A stretch of DNA of 64,000 nucleotides, from the NCBI GenBank assembly GCA_016871415.1, contig VHDL01000007.1:1-64000 (forward strand), given 5' to 3'. The translations under genes were made by a program, and so were the position numbers. This document shows, in pieces, positions 54,075 through 62,110 of the stretch. Source of the DNA: Verrucomicrobiota bacterium (GTDB lineage Bacteria; Verrucomicrobiota; Verrucomicrobiia; Opitutales; UBA953). Each line of letters opens with the position of its first letter. Within the stretch, counting starts at the first letter, position 1. The notes under the pieces were generated by a model. It was not told where the DNA came from, did no database searches, and saw only the letters and a list, made by a program, of their open reading frames with translations.

Positions 54075-55325
54075 ATGACGGCGATGTCCTGGCTGCCCTG
54101 GGTGCTGCTCGTCGCGCTGACCGTCGTCCTGGGCTGGGCGGCGGGTGAGCTCGGCCGCAGCCTGCGTTGGACGCGACGCGCGCTGCGCGGCGAGCCGGCG
54201 GGAAGGCCCCGAGGCGCGCTCATCCGGCTGCTGGCGCTCGACGAGCTCTTTGACGCGGCGGAGAGGAGCGCGGGCGCGGAGGAAGCCGTGCAGGCGGCGG
54301 CGCGACGGCGCACGGAGGCGCTGCTCGCGCCGCTCTCCGACGCGGTGCTGGTGGTCGACGCGCAGGAGAGGCTGCGGCTGGCCAATCCTGCGGCGCGGAC
54401 GCTCTTCGGGCTGGGCGCGACGGACCTGGGAGAATCCGTGGTCCCGCTGGTGCGAAGCGCCGACTTCATCGATCTGGTGAGACGGGCGCGCAAGGAGGGC
54501 GGGGCGGAGGCGACGGTGCTCCTCAACCGCGCGCCGCTCTCCGACGTCTGGCTGCGCGCCGCGGGCGCGCGCATGGATCCTGCCGCCTTCGGCGAGGGCG
54601 CCTCCATCTTCGTGCTCACGGACGTGACGCAGCTCAAGCGTCTGCAGGCGATGGAAAGGGAGTTCGTCACCAACGTCTCGCATGACCTGCGCACGCCGGT
54701 CACGGTGATCCGCGGCTTCGCCGAGACGCTCGCCGACGACCATGCGACGATGGCGGAGGAGGACCGGGGTCGCTTCATCGGCAAGATCGTGTCCGCGGCG
54801 GGCCGTCTCCAGTCGCTCGTCGAGGGGCTCCTGGCCCTGGCGAGCCTGGAGTCCGGCGCCGAGGTCGCCCGGGAAAAGGGCGCGGTGCACCGCGCGGCCC
54901 GCGAGGTCGCCGAGGAATTCAGGGCCCGGGCCCGGGCCGCGGGCATGGTCATCGAACTCGACCTGCGGGCGCCGGAGGACTCGCCGGCCGACCCGGTGCA
55001 GGCGCGACGGTTGGTGCAGAACCTCATCGAGAACGCGCTTTCCCACGCCCTGGGCGCCACGCGGCTGACGGTGGCGACGGTGGCGACGGCCGACGGTTGC
55101 ACCCTGTCGGTGACGGATGACGGCCCCGGGGTCAGCCAAGCCGACCTGGGCAGGCTCTTCGACCGGTTCTACCGGACGGACCGTTCACGCAAGGCGGGAG
55201 GGTCGGGTCTCGGGCTGAGCATCGTCCGGCAGGTGGCCGAACTTCACGGGGGCCAGGCGACGGCGGAAGGGGTCAGGCCCAAGGGACTGAAGATCAGCGT
55301 GACCTTGCCGGCCCAAGGGGCCTGA
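54075..55325 (+). CDS. phoR: PhoR-like sensor histidine kinase
   Basis: 416 residues. A single N-terminal membrane helix (SWLPWVLLVALTVVLGWAAG) is followed by a basic linker, a PAS domain (about 70-180, with LSDAVLVVDAQERLRLANPAARTLFG), the dimerisation and phosphoacceptor domain with His in FVTNVSHDLRTPVTVIRGFAETL (about 202), and the ATPase domain with NLIENALSHALG, a DDGPGVS box and GGSGLGLSIVRQVAELHGG. One-helix, PAS-containing kinases of this kind are typical PhoR. It would phosphorylate the PhoB-like regulator just upstream. The gene ends 8 bp before a hairpin. Confidence 0.85.
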   Translation: MTAMSWLPWVLLVALTVVLGWAAGELGRSLRWTRRALRGEPAGRPRGALIRLLALDELFDAAERSAGAEEAVQAAARRRTEALLAPLSDAVLVVDAQERLRLANPAARTLFGLGATDLGESVVPLVRSADFIDLVRRARKEGGAEATVLLNRAPLSDVWLRAAGARMDPAAFGEGASIFVLTDVTQLKRLQAMEREFVTNVSHDLRTPVTVIRGFAETLADDHATMAEEDRGRFIGKIVSAAGRLQSLVEGLLALASLESGAEVAREKGAVHRAAREVAEEFRARARAAGMVIELDLRAPEDSPADPVQARRLVQNLIENALSHALGATRLTVATVATADGCTLSVTDDGPGVSQADLGRLFDRFYRTDRSRKAGGSGLGLSIVRQVAELHGGQATAEGVRPKGLKISVTLPAQGA

Positions 55326-55332
55326 AAATGGA

Positions 55333-55356
55333 AAACCCGTCGGGGAGGGCGGGTTT
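55333..55356. terminator. Hairpin between phoR-like gene and tRNA-Gly
   Basis: AAACCCG and CGGGTTT form a 7-bp stem around a 10-base loop. Read on the minus strand, the T residues run on (GGGTTTTCC), so it is a plausible terminator for the tRNA-Gly transcript. On the plus strand it follows the kinase stop but lacks a T run. It may work in both directions. Confidence 0.5.
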
Positions 55357-55371
55357 GGGCTCCATTGAAAG

Positions 55372-55446
55372 TGGAGCGCACGACTGGACTTGAACCAGCA
55401 ACAGCCACCTTGGCAAGGTGGTACTCTACCATTGAGCTACGTGCGC
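55372..55446 (-). tRNA. tRNA-Gly (anticodon GCC)
   Basis: A full minus-strand cloverleaf with encoded CCA. Acceptor GCGCACG pairs with CGTGCGC, the D arm contains AGCTCAATGGTAGAG, the anticodon stem CCACC/GGTGG closes loop TTGCCAA with anticodon GCC, and the T arm contains GGTTCAAGTCC. It lies between the converging phoR-like and PstS-like genes. Confidence 0.97.
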
Positions 55447-55472
55447 GCTGGAGGAAAAGCAGACCAAGCGGC

Positions 55473-56306
55473 TCAAGGGGTGTCAAGCCTTAGCAACCAG
55501 CGCCGGCGGGCCTCGGCGGGGGCGGGATGGAGTCCGCGCTGCCTCAGGATGTCCGCCGCCTCGTCCGAACAGAGCCAGGAGAGGGCCGGTCGGAGGACGC
55601 GGGCGCGATCCTTGCGCACATGCAGCACGATGGGCAGACGCAGAGGGTAGTCGCCCGCATGGACGTTCTCGGGCGTGGGCAGGTAGGCGGACGTCGGACG
55701 ACCCTCCCGCCCGTCCGCGACGGGCAGGATGCGGCCGACGCCGGCGGGAGGCTGGGCGATGAGCAGGAGGATGTCCGAACGCGAGGCGGCGAGCTGCGAG
55801 GCGGCTTCGGGCGTGAGGCCCTGACGCACGTCGGGACGCAAAGGGGATTCCGGGCAGACGAGGCCCGTGAGCAGCTCGCGCACGAAATGCCCCTCGGGAG
55901 AACAGAGGGCGGGCGACACGAGTTCGGACCTTCCGCCAGGAAGCCCGCTCCAATGGGTGAGAGGGTCGCGCCGATCGCGGGCGAAGGCGCCCGCCAGCTG
56001 AGGAAGGGTCAGCTGCGTCACCGCGTTGGAACGATGGACGACGACGACGGCGGCGGATGAAGCAAGGGTGAAGGGAGGCGGGTCACCCGGCCCGTCCTTG
56101 GCCGCCGGACCGCCGGACCGCTCCATCAGCAGGACGGCGCCGAGGCGGCCGTCGGCGTAAGCGCGCGCGGCGGGCAGGGTGCCGGCGAAATCGGAAGTCG
56201 CGCCGACCTTCGTGAGTCCGGCGGCGAGCGGAGAGAGAAGGTCGCTGCCGCCGATGTCGGCGGCGTTCAGCGCGAACGCGAGGAGCAGGCCGAAGAAAGG
56301 CCTCAC
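55473..56306 (-). CDS. PstS-like periplasmic substrate-binding protein
   Basis: 277 residues from the GTG at 56306, which overlaps the preceding stop as GTGA and opens directly with a signal peptide (RPFFGLLLAFALNAADIGG). The mature protein has the PBP fold of PstS-like proteins: GSDLLSPLAAGLTKVGA near the start, AAVVVVHRSNAVTQLTLPQLAGAF, and THWSGLPGGRSELVSPALCSPEGHFVRELL, the segment that in PstS contains the Ser-Gly-Thr phosphate contacts. It lacks an obvious lipobox. Transport genes pstCAB are absent, so it may be a phosphate or anion sensor rather than a transport partner. It is cotranscribed with the NtrC-type regulator. Confidence 0.7.
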   Translation of the reverse strand: MRPFFGLLLAFALNAADIGGSDLLSPLAAGLTKVGATSDFAGTLPAARAYADGRLGAVLLMERSGGPAAKDGPGDPPPFTLASSAAVVVVHRSNAVTQLTLPQLAGAFARDRRDPLTHWSGLPGGRSELVSPALCSPEGHFVRELLTGLVCPESPLRPDVRQGLTPEAASQLAASRSDILLLIAQPPAGVGRILPVADGREGRPTSAYLPTPENVHAGDYPLRLPIVLHVRKDRARVLRPALSWLCSDEAADILRQRGLHPAPAEARRRWLLRLDTP

Positions 56307-57682
56307 GGCGAGGTCTCCGGACCGGGATCGAGCTCGGGCCACTGGAGCAGCTTGCGATGGAGCGTGCGGCGAGAGATGCCCATCAGCTCGGCGGCCTTGG
56401 TGCGGTTGCCGCCCGCCGCCGCCAGCGCCTGCTTCAGCAGCTGCTTCTCGTTGTGCGTCCGGTCAAGCAGCTGCGACGCGGGCACGGGGCCGTCGGACGT
56501 GAGCGGGACGGCCACCTGCGTGAAGCGGGCGTCGAGATCGGCGGCGGCGACTTCCTTGCCCGCGCGGAGCACGGCCAGGTTCTCGCAGGCGTTGCGGAGC
56601 TCGCGGATGTTGCCCGGCCAGGCGTAGCGCACCAGCGTCGCCTCGGCCTCCGATGAAAGCCGGACGGGAGGCAGTCCGTTCTCCTTGGCGAAACGTCCGA
56701 GGTAATGGACGAGCAGGAGCGGGATGTCATCCTTGCGCTCACGCAGGGGAGGGAGGCGCAGCGGGACGACCGACAGGCGGTAGAACAGGTCCTCGCGGAA
56801 CCTGCCTTCCTTCACGAGCTGCTGGAGGTCGCGGTTCGTGGCACAGACGAGCCGGAGGTCGAGCGCGAAGGGGCGGTGCGAACCGAGCCGCTCGACGCTG
56901 CGCGTCTCAAGGAACCGCAGCAGCTTCACCTGGGTGGTGGCGTCGACCTCGCCGATCTCGTCGAGGAAGAGCGTGCCGCCGTCGGCCGCCTCGAACCGAC
57001 CGATGCGACGCTCGTTCGCCCCGGTGAAAGCCCCCTTCTCGTGCCCGAAGAGTTCGGATTCGAGGAGGTTCGCGGGAATGGCCGCGCAGTGCACGGGGAC
57101 GAAGGGCCCTTTCGCCCGCACGCTCGCCTGATGGATCATCTGGGCGAAGAGTTCCTTGCCCGTGCCGGTCTCGCCGAGCAGCAGTACGGTGGCGTTGGAA
57201 GGGGCCACGGTGCGCACCTGCTCGGCCGCGCGCTGGAAGGCCGCGGAGGAACCGACCGCCTCGCCGAGGCTGAATTTCCGGTCGAGGCGCGCGCGCAGCA
57301 CGTCGACCTCCTTCTCGGCGGAGCGCGCACGAAGGCCGCGCTCCAGGAGAATCTCCACCTGCCGCAGGTCGACCGGCTTCTGCAGGAACCAGTAGGCGCC
57401 GCGGCTCATCGCGTTGACGGCGGTCTCCACGTCCCCGTAGGCCGTCATCATGATGCAGACGGGGCGACCGGGCAGCCGGAGGGCGCGCTCGATCACCGCC
57501 ATGCCGTCCTCGCCGGCCATGCGGAGGTCGGTGAGGACGGCGTCGGGCGGCACGTCCTGCATAAGGCGCGCCGCCTCGGCGGCATCCTTGGCGACGAAGG
57601 TTTCATACTTGTCCTCGAAGGTAGCGCGCAGGCCCTCGCGGATGTGCTTCTCGTCGTCGACGATGAGGACGGTCTGCTTCAT
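56303..57682 (-). CDS. NtrC-family sigma-54-dependent response regulator
   Basis: 459 residues. The receiver domain (about 1-120) has VLIVDDEKHI, the phosphorylation Asp in AVLTDLRMAGEDG and Lys in FLQKPVDL. The AAA+ domain has Walker A GETGTGKELFA (about 170), the sigma-54 contact motif GAFTGA (about 222) and Walker B GGTLFLDEIGEV; the C-terminus ends with a Fis-type helix-turn-helix (NRTKAAELMGISRRTLHRKL). It activates sigma-54 promoters. No histidine kinase adjoins it. It is downstream of hemA by 3 bp and overlaps the PstS-like gene, an unusual set of neighbours. Confidence 0.93.
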   Translation of the reverse strand: MKQTVLIVDDEKHIREGLRATFEDKYETFVAKDAAEAARLMQDVPPDAVLTDLRMAGEDGMAVIERALRLPGRPVCIMMTAYGDVETAVNAMSRGAYWFLQKPVDLRQVEILLERGLRARSAEKEVDVLRARLDRKFSLGEAVGSSAAFQRAAEQVRTVAPSNATVLLLGETGTGKELFAQMIHQASVRAKGPFVPVHCAAIPANLLESELFGHEKGAFTGANERRIGRFEAADGGTLFLDEIGEVDATTQVKLLRFLETRSVERLGSHRPFALDLRLVCATNRDLQQLVKEGRFREDLFYRLSVVPLRLPPLRERKDDIPLLLVHYLGRFAKENGLPPVRLSSEAEATLVRYAWPGNIRELRNACENLAVLRAGKEVAAADLDARFTQVAVPLTSDGPVPASQLLDRTHNEKQLLKQALAAAGGNRTKAAELMGISRRTLHRKLLQWPELDPGPETSP

Positions 57683-57685
57683 GGT

Positions 57686-58723
57686 TCAGGATCCGGCCTG
57701 GGGCCGACGGGTGGCGTCGGACCAGGCGCGCGCGGCCTTCTCGTCGAGGGCCGCGCGGGCGCGGTCGACCTCCGAACGGCGGGCGCGGAGATTGGCGTTG
57801 GCGACCTCGGCGAGATCGTCGAGGTCACAGAGGTAGGCGCCCTCGGCGCCGCGGGCGGCGGCGGCGAAGTTGCGGGGGACGCCGAGGTCGACGAGCAGCA
57901 GGGGGCGGCCCTGCCGTCGTGAAAGCAGGCCGCGGACGGCCTCGGCATCGAGCAATGGACGCTCGACGGCGGCGCAACCGACGATGACGTCGTGCGCATG
58001 GGCCTGACGAATGGCGTCGGCGAGCAGCAGGGCGGAGCCGCCCATCTCCTCGGCGAGGGCCCGGGCGTTCTCAAAGGTGCGTGACGCCACGGAAACCTGC
58101 GTCGCCCCGCGGGAGACGAGCGCCTTCACCACGCTGCGACCGGCGTCACCCGTGCCGAACACGAGCACGCGGGCGTCATCCAGCGAACCGAAGACGCGGG
58201 TGGCGAGATCCACCGCGACGTTGCCGAAGCTGACCTGACCCCGCGAGATGCCGGTGTTGGTGCGCGCCCATGCGGCCGCCTGGAAGGCGCGCTGGAACAG
58301 CCGGTTGAGCACGGGACCGGTCATGCCTCGCGCCAGGGCGTCGGCGTAGGCGTCCTTGGTCTGACCGGCGACCTCCGCTTCGCCGACCATCTGGGAGTCG
58401 AGACCGGCGACGACGGCGAACAGGTGCTCGACGGCTTGCAGGCCAGGCATGGGACGGAGGTGCGCGTCGACGGCGGAAGCCCCGCCGGCCGCCGCCCTCA
58501 TCAGGGCGTCGCGCGCATGCAGGGCTGCCGCTTCATCGCCGACGACGTACGCTTCGAGACGGTTGCAGGTGACGAGCAGGACGGCCTCGCTGAGTCCGGC
58601 GGCACGGACCGCGGCATAGAAGGTCTCGACGCCTTCCGGACCGACGGCGAAGGACGCGCGCGCGTCGAGGCCGGCGGTATGATGCGTGGCGCTGAGCGCC
58701 ACGAGATTGGCGGCGGCGCTCAT
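57686..58723 (-). CDS. hemA: Glutamyl-tRNA reductase, shorter than usual
   Basis: 345 residues from the ATG at 58723, which overlaps the HemX-like gene's stop as ATGA. The catalytic Cys lies in LLVTCNRLEAYV (about 50); the substrate site HLFAVVAGLDSQMVGEAEVAGQTKDAY and the NADPH fold VLVFGTGDAGRSVVKAL are intact, as is LLLVDLGVPRNFA. The protein stops soon after ANANLRARRSEVDRARAAL, which is about 70 residues short of the C-terminal dimerisation domain present in most HemA proteins. It makes glutamate-1-semialdehyde from glutamyl-tRNA for tetrapyrrole synthesis. The chemistry should be intact; its quaternary structure is uncertain. Confidence 0.88.
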   Translation of the reverse strand: MSAAANLVALSATHHTAGLDARASFAVGPEGVETFYAAVRAAGLSEAVLLVTCNRLEAYVVGDEAAALHARDALMRAAAGGASAVDAHLRPMPGLQAVEHLFAVVAGLDSQMVGEAEVAGQTKDAYADALARGMTGPVLNRLFQRAFQAAAWARTNTGISRGQVSFGNVAVDLATRVFGSLDDARVLVFGTGDAGRSVVKALVSRGATQVSVASRTFENARALAEEMGGSALLLADAIRQAHAHDVIVGCAAVERPLLDAEAVRGLLSRRQGRPLLLVDLGVPRNFAAAARGAEGAYLCDLDDLAEVANANLRARRSEVDRARAALDEKAARAWSDATRRPQAGS

Positions 58724-59577
58724 CGGGCGGGCAGGGAGAGCCAGAAGGCGACGGCGGCCGGTACGGCCATACCGAGGGCCGCGGCGGCGAAGGACGCGCC
58801 CGACAGGGTGCCGCGACGGCGGCGGACAAGAATCACGAGGCACCAGGTCCAGGTGATCAGCGAGGCGACGAGCTTGGGCAGGCCGACGAGCGCGGGCGTG
58901 CGCTGGACCCAGTCGGCCGAACCGATGACGAGCGAGAGGCCGAGCAACCAGACGGCGGCCCCGAGCAGCTGGCTGCCGATGCGGTCCATGGGCACGAGCG
59001 CGGGAAGCAGGGAATACAGCCCGCCGAACTTGCGCCGCGCCAGCGCGCGGTCCTGCAGGAGGTAGGCGGCGGAATTGAGCGCTAGGGCCCCGATCACGCA
59101 GTACGCCAGGACAGCAGCCCCGACGTGAATGGCGATGAGCGGCTTCTCCTGAGCGTCATGCGGACGGACATCCAGGCCGAGCGCGCCAGCGACGAACATG
59201 CAGCCGGAAACGGCCAGGCCGATCGCCCAAGCCGGCAAGCGATGCTCAAACGTCAGGTCAAGGAAGAGGGCGACCCCGGCCAATCCCCACCCGATAGAAA
59301 GCAGGAGCTCGGCCCCGGAACCGATGGGGAGCTCGTGCGTTCTCAATCCTTGGAGGGCGAGCAGGGCGGTGAGGAAAACCCAGCCGAACCGGATGGTCCA
59401 CAGGGCTCCGGCCGACGGAAACCTGAGTCCAAGAGGCTCGAAGCGCGCCGCCAGATCCCAGGCCGCACCGAGCAAAAAGGCCCACCCGCAAAACATCCAA
59501 GCACCCCCGCTCAAGGGGTGCCCGGAAAGCTCTGCCGCCAAATACAGCACCCTTGGGAAAATGCTGGGGTGGGACAT
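58720..59577 (-). CDS. HemX/CcsA-like cytochrome c assembly family membrane protein
   Basis: 285 residues with eight probable membrane helices. Conserved-looking segments include IRFGWVFLTALLALQGLRTHELPIGSGAELLLSIGW, IAIHVGAAVLAYCVIGALALNSAAYLLQDRALARRKFG and LSLVIGSADWVQRT, which match the HemX/CcsA group; the histidines in helix-end positions (THELP and AIHVG) are the kind that bind haem in these proteins. The gene comes directly before hemA, the common hemX-hemA pairing, and overlaps it by four bases. It probably regulates HemA or handles haem, but the WWD haem-handling motif is not evident. Confidence 0.75.
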   Translation of the reverse strand: MSHPSIFPRVLYLAAELSGHPLSGGAWMFCGWAFLLGAAWDLAARFEPLGLRFPSAGALWTIRFGWVFLTALLALQGLRTHELPIGSGAELLLSIGWGLAGVALFLDLTFEHRLPAWAIGLAVSGCMFVAGALGLDVRPHDAQEKPLIAIHVGAAVLAYCVIGALALNSAAYLLQDRALARRKFGGLYSLLPALVPMDRIGSQLLGAAVWLLGLSLVIGSADWVQRTPALVGLPKLVASLITWTWCLVILVRRRRGTLSGASFAAAALGMAVPAAVAFWLSLPAR

Positions 59578-59646
59578 TTTGGCAAACCATCAAACCCGCC
59601 CTATTTCTTGAAAATAGGGAAGGGTGGGGTAGCAATTGAACTTTCT

Positions 59647-60102
59647 ATGGCCTACGACCCTTACGATCTGACCCAACACCCCCCTCGCAGTCCCCGTTGC
59701 CGCTTAGGCGGACTGGTCATTCTCCCGCGCATGATCGACAAGTGCCGGGCCGGCTTGCAGGGGAAAAACGGTGAATATACCTACGGCTGTTCCCTGGACC
59801 AAAACGTCCTGACCTTCCTAGGAATTGATCAAGAATCTCTTAAATCACAGATTGCCAAGGGTTTAGGTGATGGTGACCTCCTCAAGTGGATTCACTCCAA
59901 CGCCAAGGCACCCCGTCTGCCTCACGAAATCGAAGCGTTCAGCGCTTTCCATGAGCGCCGGACGGCTTCGGCCGTCGGAGGCCGGGCCAGGATGTCGGAG
60001 TATCAGTCTTCGACCCCGGCCGGCGCCCAACGCGAGGATATCGCCTCTTGGTTCGATGTCCTGGATCTGGACGACCACCAGAGCTTTGGCGGCAAGGTCT
60101 GA
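59647..60102 (+). CDS. DUF5069 domain protein
   Basis: 151 residues from the ATG at 59647. The whole protein matches the DUF5069 pattern: MAYDPYDLTQHPPRSPRCRL at the start, GGLVILPRMIDKCRAGLQGKNGEYTYGCSLDQNVL (positions about 21-55), a KGLGDGDLLKWI stretch, and the C-terminal IASWFDVLDLDDHQSFGGK. This domain is common in Verrucomicrobiota and of unknown function. No membrane segment or signal peptide is present. It is divergent from the HemX-like gene and starts a run of four genes (phosphatase, RelE-like, pssA) on the plus strand. Confidence 0.88.
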   Translation: MAYDPYDLTQHPPRSPRCRLGGLVILPRMIDKCRAGLQGKNGEYTYGCSLDQNVLTFLGIDQESLKSQIAKGLGDGDLLKWIHSNAKAPRLPHEIEAFSAFHERRTASAVGGRARMSEYQSSTPAGAQREDIASWFDVLDLDDHQSFGGKV

Positions 60103-60109
60103 CGCGACG

Positions 60110-60565
60110 GTGGCCGGGCCGCGGAAAATCCTGCTGGTCTGCATGGGCAACATCTGCCGTTCTCCGACGGCTGAAGAAGTTCTGCGCGTGAAGGCCCGGG
60201 CGGTCGGGCTGGAGATGCATTTCGATTCGGCCGGCACGGAGGGCTATCACGTCGGCGACCCGCCTGACCCGCGGTCCGTGCGGCACGCTGGTCTCCGCGG
60301 CTACGATCTTTCACGACTCCGGGCCCGCCGCGTGACCAACGAAGACTTCACGGAGTTCGACCTCATCCTCGCCGCCGATCACGTCAATCTCCGCGCTCTC
60401 CGGACCCGCGGGCCTTCCGAGCATCTCCACAAACTCGCGCTGATGCTCGGCGAGGATGAACTGCCCGACCCCTATTACGGAGAGGCGACCGACTTCGACC
60501 TCGTGCTCGATCTCATTGAAAAAAGGGCGGATTCGCTCGTCCGTCTATGGCTTGAGGCCAATTGA
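60110..60565 (+). CDS. Low-molecular-weight protein tyrosine phosphatase
   Basis: 151 residues from a GTG 7 bp after the DUF5069 stop. The P-loop CxxxxxR is VCMGNICRSPTAEEVL near residue 11, with the second Cys in the loop as usual, and the general-acid Asp lies in LPDPYYGEATDF. It dephosphorylates phosphotyrosine in proteins in the cytoplasm, often as a partner of a bacterial tyrosine kinase, which is not present here. An arsenate reductase of the same fold is unlikely because its extra catalytic cysteines are absent. Confidence 0.93.
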   Translation: MAGPRKILLVCMGNICRSPTAEEVLRVKARAVGLEMHFDSAGTEGYHVGDPPDPRSVRHAGLRGYDLSRLRARRVTNEDFTEFDLILAADHVNLRALRTRGPSEHLHKLALMLGEDELPDPYYGEATDFDLVLDLIEKRADSLVRLWLEAN

Positions 60566-60607
60566 ATAGTTGCCGCTGGGCGATGCCGGACGTTTTCTCC
60601 AGCAAGA

Positions 60608-60961
60608 ATGTATCAGGTCAATTTCAGCGACCAGGCGATGCGCGTGCTTTCGAAGCTGCCCACGCTCGAGCAGCTCGGGGTCGTGGAAGCCTTTTCAGCG
60701 CTGACGCCCGAGGCCCTGCTCGAAGGGAGGTCCGACCTCGGCAGCGTGCGCAGGGAAGGGCACACCTATCACCGCCTCAGGGTGGGAGAATACCGCATCT
60801 ACTTCGAGGCCAAGGAAGGCTCGCTCATGGCCCATTACGTCCTCCATTGCCACACCTTCGCCGACTTCGCCTTCCGCTCCCACCTGCCCTTCGGAAACGA
60901 TGAGTCGCGCATCGAGCAGGAAGGTGGCTTCTGGAAATACCTCGATGATCCCAAGCGCTGA
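60608..60961 (+). CDS. RelE/ParE-like toxin-fold protein without an antitoxin gene
   Basis: 117 residues. The core YQVNFSDQAMRVLSKLP, RREGHTYHRLRVGEYRIYFEA and HYVLHCHTFADFAFRS is that of RelE/ParE mRNA-interferase or gyrase-toxin folds: an N-terminal helix pair and a central beta sheet with the RLRxGxYRI motif. No antitoxin frame lies next to it. The C-terminus extends beyond typical RelE with an extra segment (NDESRIEQEGGFWKYLDD). It is set 3 bp before pssA and 43 bp after the phosphatase, within a run of housekeeping genes. It may be a domesticated ribosome-associated protein. Confidence 0.75.
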   Translation: MYQVNFSDQAMRVLSKLPTLEQLGVVEAFSALTPEALLEGRSDLGSVRREGHTYHRLRVGEYRIYFEAKEGSLMAHYVLHCHTFADFAFRSHLPFGNDESRIEQEGGFWKYLDDPKR

Positions 60962-60963
60962 CC

Positions 60964-61860
60964 ATGTCCCACCCTCCTGACAAGAACCGTTACGCCTCGC
61001 CCGAGCAGGCCGCGCGTATTTATCTGCTGCCCAATCTCTTCACGGCCGGCAACATGCTCTGCGGCTTCCTCTCGATCAAGAACCTGATCGAGGCGAGGTT
61101 CGCCAGCGGCGCCGACAATGCCCTGCAGGCCGACCATTACCTCTGGGCCGTCTGGTTCATCCTCCTGGCCTGCGTCTGCGACCTTTTCGACGGCCGCGTG
61201 GCCCGGGCCACGGGACGAGAATCCCTCTTCGGAGCTGAGTTCGACTCCATCGCCGACACGGTGTCCTTCGGCGTGGCCCCCGCGCTCATGGCGTGCTTCC
61301 TCATCATCCGGCCCGGTGCCGGGGACAACGTGCAGCTAGCGACGTGGCTGCTGGCCTTCGTCTACCTCCTGTGCGTTGGGGTCAGGCTCGCACGGTTCAA
61401 CGTGCTGACGAATCCGCTCGTGCCCGGCAACGAGAAGAGAGCAGCCGGCGGCGACTTCGTCGGACTTCCTTCCCCGGTCGCGGCTGGTATGATGGCCTCT
61501 CTGGTCCTGGTACTCAGCACAATCATCCGCCGTGCGGACACCGGCAATCCCTTCGAACAGAAGGCCGAAGCGTGGACTTGGAGCCTGCTTCCACTAATGC
61601 TCATCATCTCCTACCTAATGATCAGCAACGTGCGGTTCCAGAGTTTCAAGAAGCTCGACTGGACCACCCGTGCCCGCACCCGGGTCTTCATCCTCATCGT
61701 CCTGGGTGCCACCGCCTTCATCCGTTTTCCTGAATACAGCTTTCCCCTCCTGTTCCTCAGTTACGTTGTCTGGAACGTCATCCGTCACTTCTTCCTCTTA
61801 AAAAAGAGCGAGATTGACCCTGCGCCTGACGATGAGGATGAAGAAGTGGAAACATTGTGA
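60964..61860 (+). CDS. pssA: CDP-diacylglycerol--serine O-phosphatidyltransferase
   Basis: 298 residues. The CDP-alcohol phosphatidyltransferase signature DG-x2-AR-x8-G-x3-D-x3-D is exactly present (DGRVAR followed by GAEFDSIAD, about residues 76-98). About eight hydrophobic helices follow, with the usual PNLFTAGNMLCGFLSI segment near the start and PSPVAAGMMASLVLV further on. It makes phosphatidylserine, the precursor of phosphatidylethanolamine, in the inner membrane. The C-terminal tail is acidic (EIDPAPDDEDEEVETL). It ends the four-gene plus-strand run, and the 250-bp gap before dnaN follows. Confidence 0.94.
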   Translation: MSHPPDKNRYASPEQAARIYLLPNLFTAGNMLCGFLSIKNLIEARFASGADNALQADHYLWAVWFILLACVCDLFDGRVARATGRESLFGAEFDSIADTVSFGVAPALMACFLIIRPGAGDNVQLATWLLAFVYLLCVGVRLARFNVLTNPLVPGNEKRAAGGDFVGLPSPVAAGMMASLVLVLSTIIRRADTGNPFEQKAEAWTWSLLPLMLIISYLMISNVRFQSFKKLDWTTRARTRVFILIVLGATAFIRFPEYSFPLLFLSYVVWNVIRHFFLLKKSEIDPAPDDEDEEVETL

Positions 61861-62110
61861 ACTTACTGTGGGTGATTCGTGCCCGGACGCGGTTGGTAAT
61901 AAGTATGGGGTTGTTTACAGGCCTTTCACGAAACGGGTCCACCCTGACCGTGGGTGGAAATCAACGGGTTGCAGAGTTGTCCACGGAGTTCCACTCCCTA
62001 ATACTACTTCTGGTATCTTCTGAAGAGGATATCTTAAGAGATAGAAGGCCCGGAAACGGGCAATGAGGGGTTGCCTCCCGGCCCCATCTGCCCACAAGTC
62101 TGTCCTCATC
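61861..62110. promoter_or_regulatory. 250-bp gap upstream of dnaN with hairpins and weak DnaA-box-like sequences
   Basis: The gap holds a perfect 7-bp hairpin (TCCACCC-TGACCGT-GGGTGGA, 61938-61958), a GNRA-loop hairpin (GCCCG-GAAA-CGGGC, 62048-62061) and an A+T-rich patch (about 61998-62046). DnaA-box-like sequences are imperfect: TTGTCCACG (61977-61985), TTGTTTACA (61911-61919) and TGTGGGTGA (61867-61875, reverse orientation), each with two or three changes from TTATCCACA. It should contain the dnaN promoter; an origin is possible but unproven. A 69-codon frame inside it does not look coding. Confidence 0.4.
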
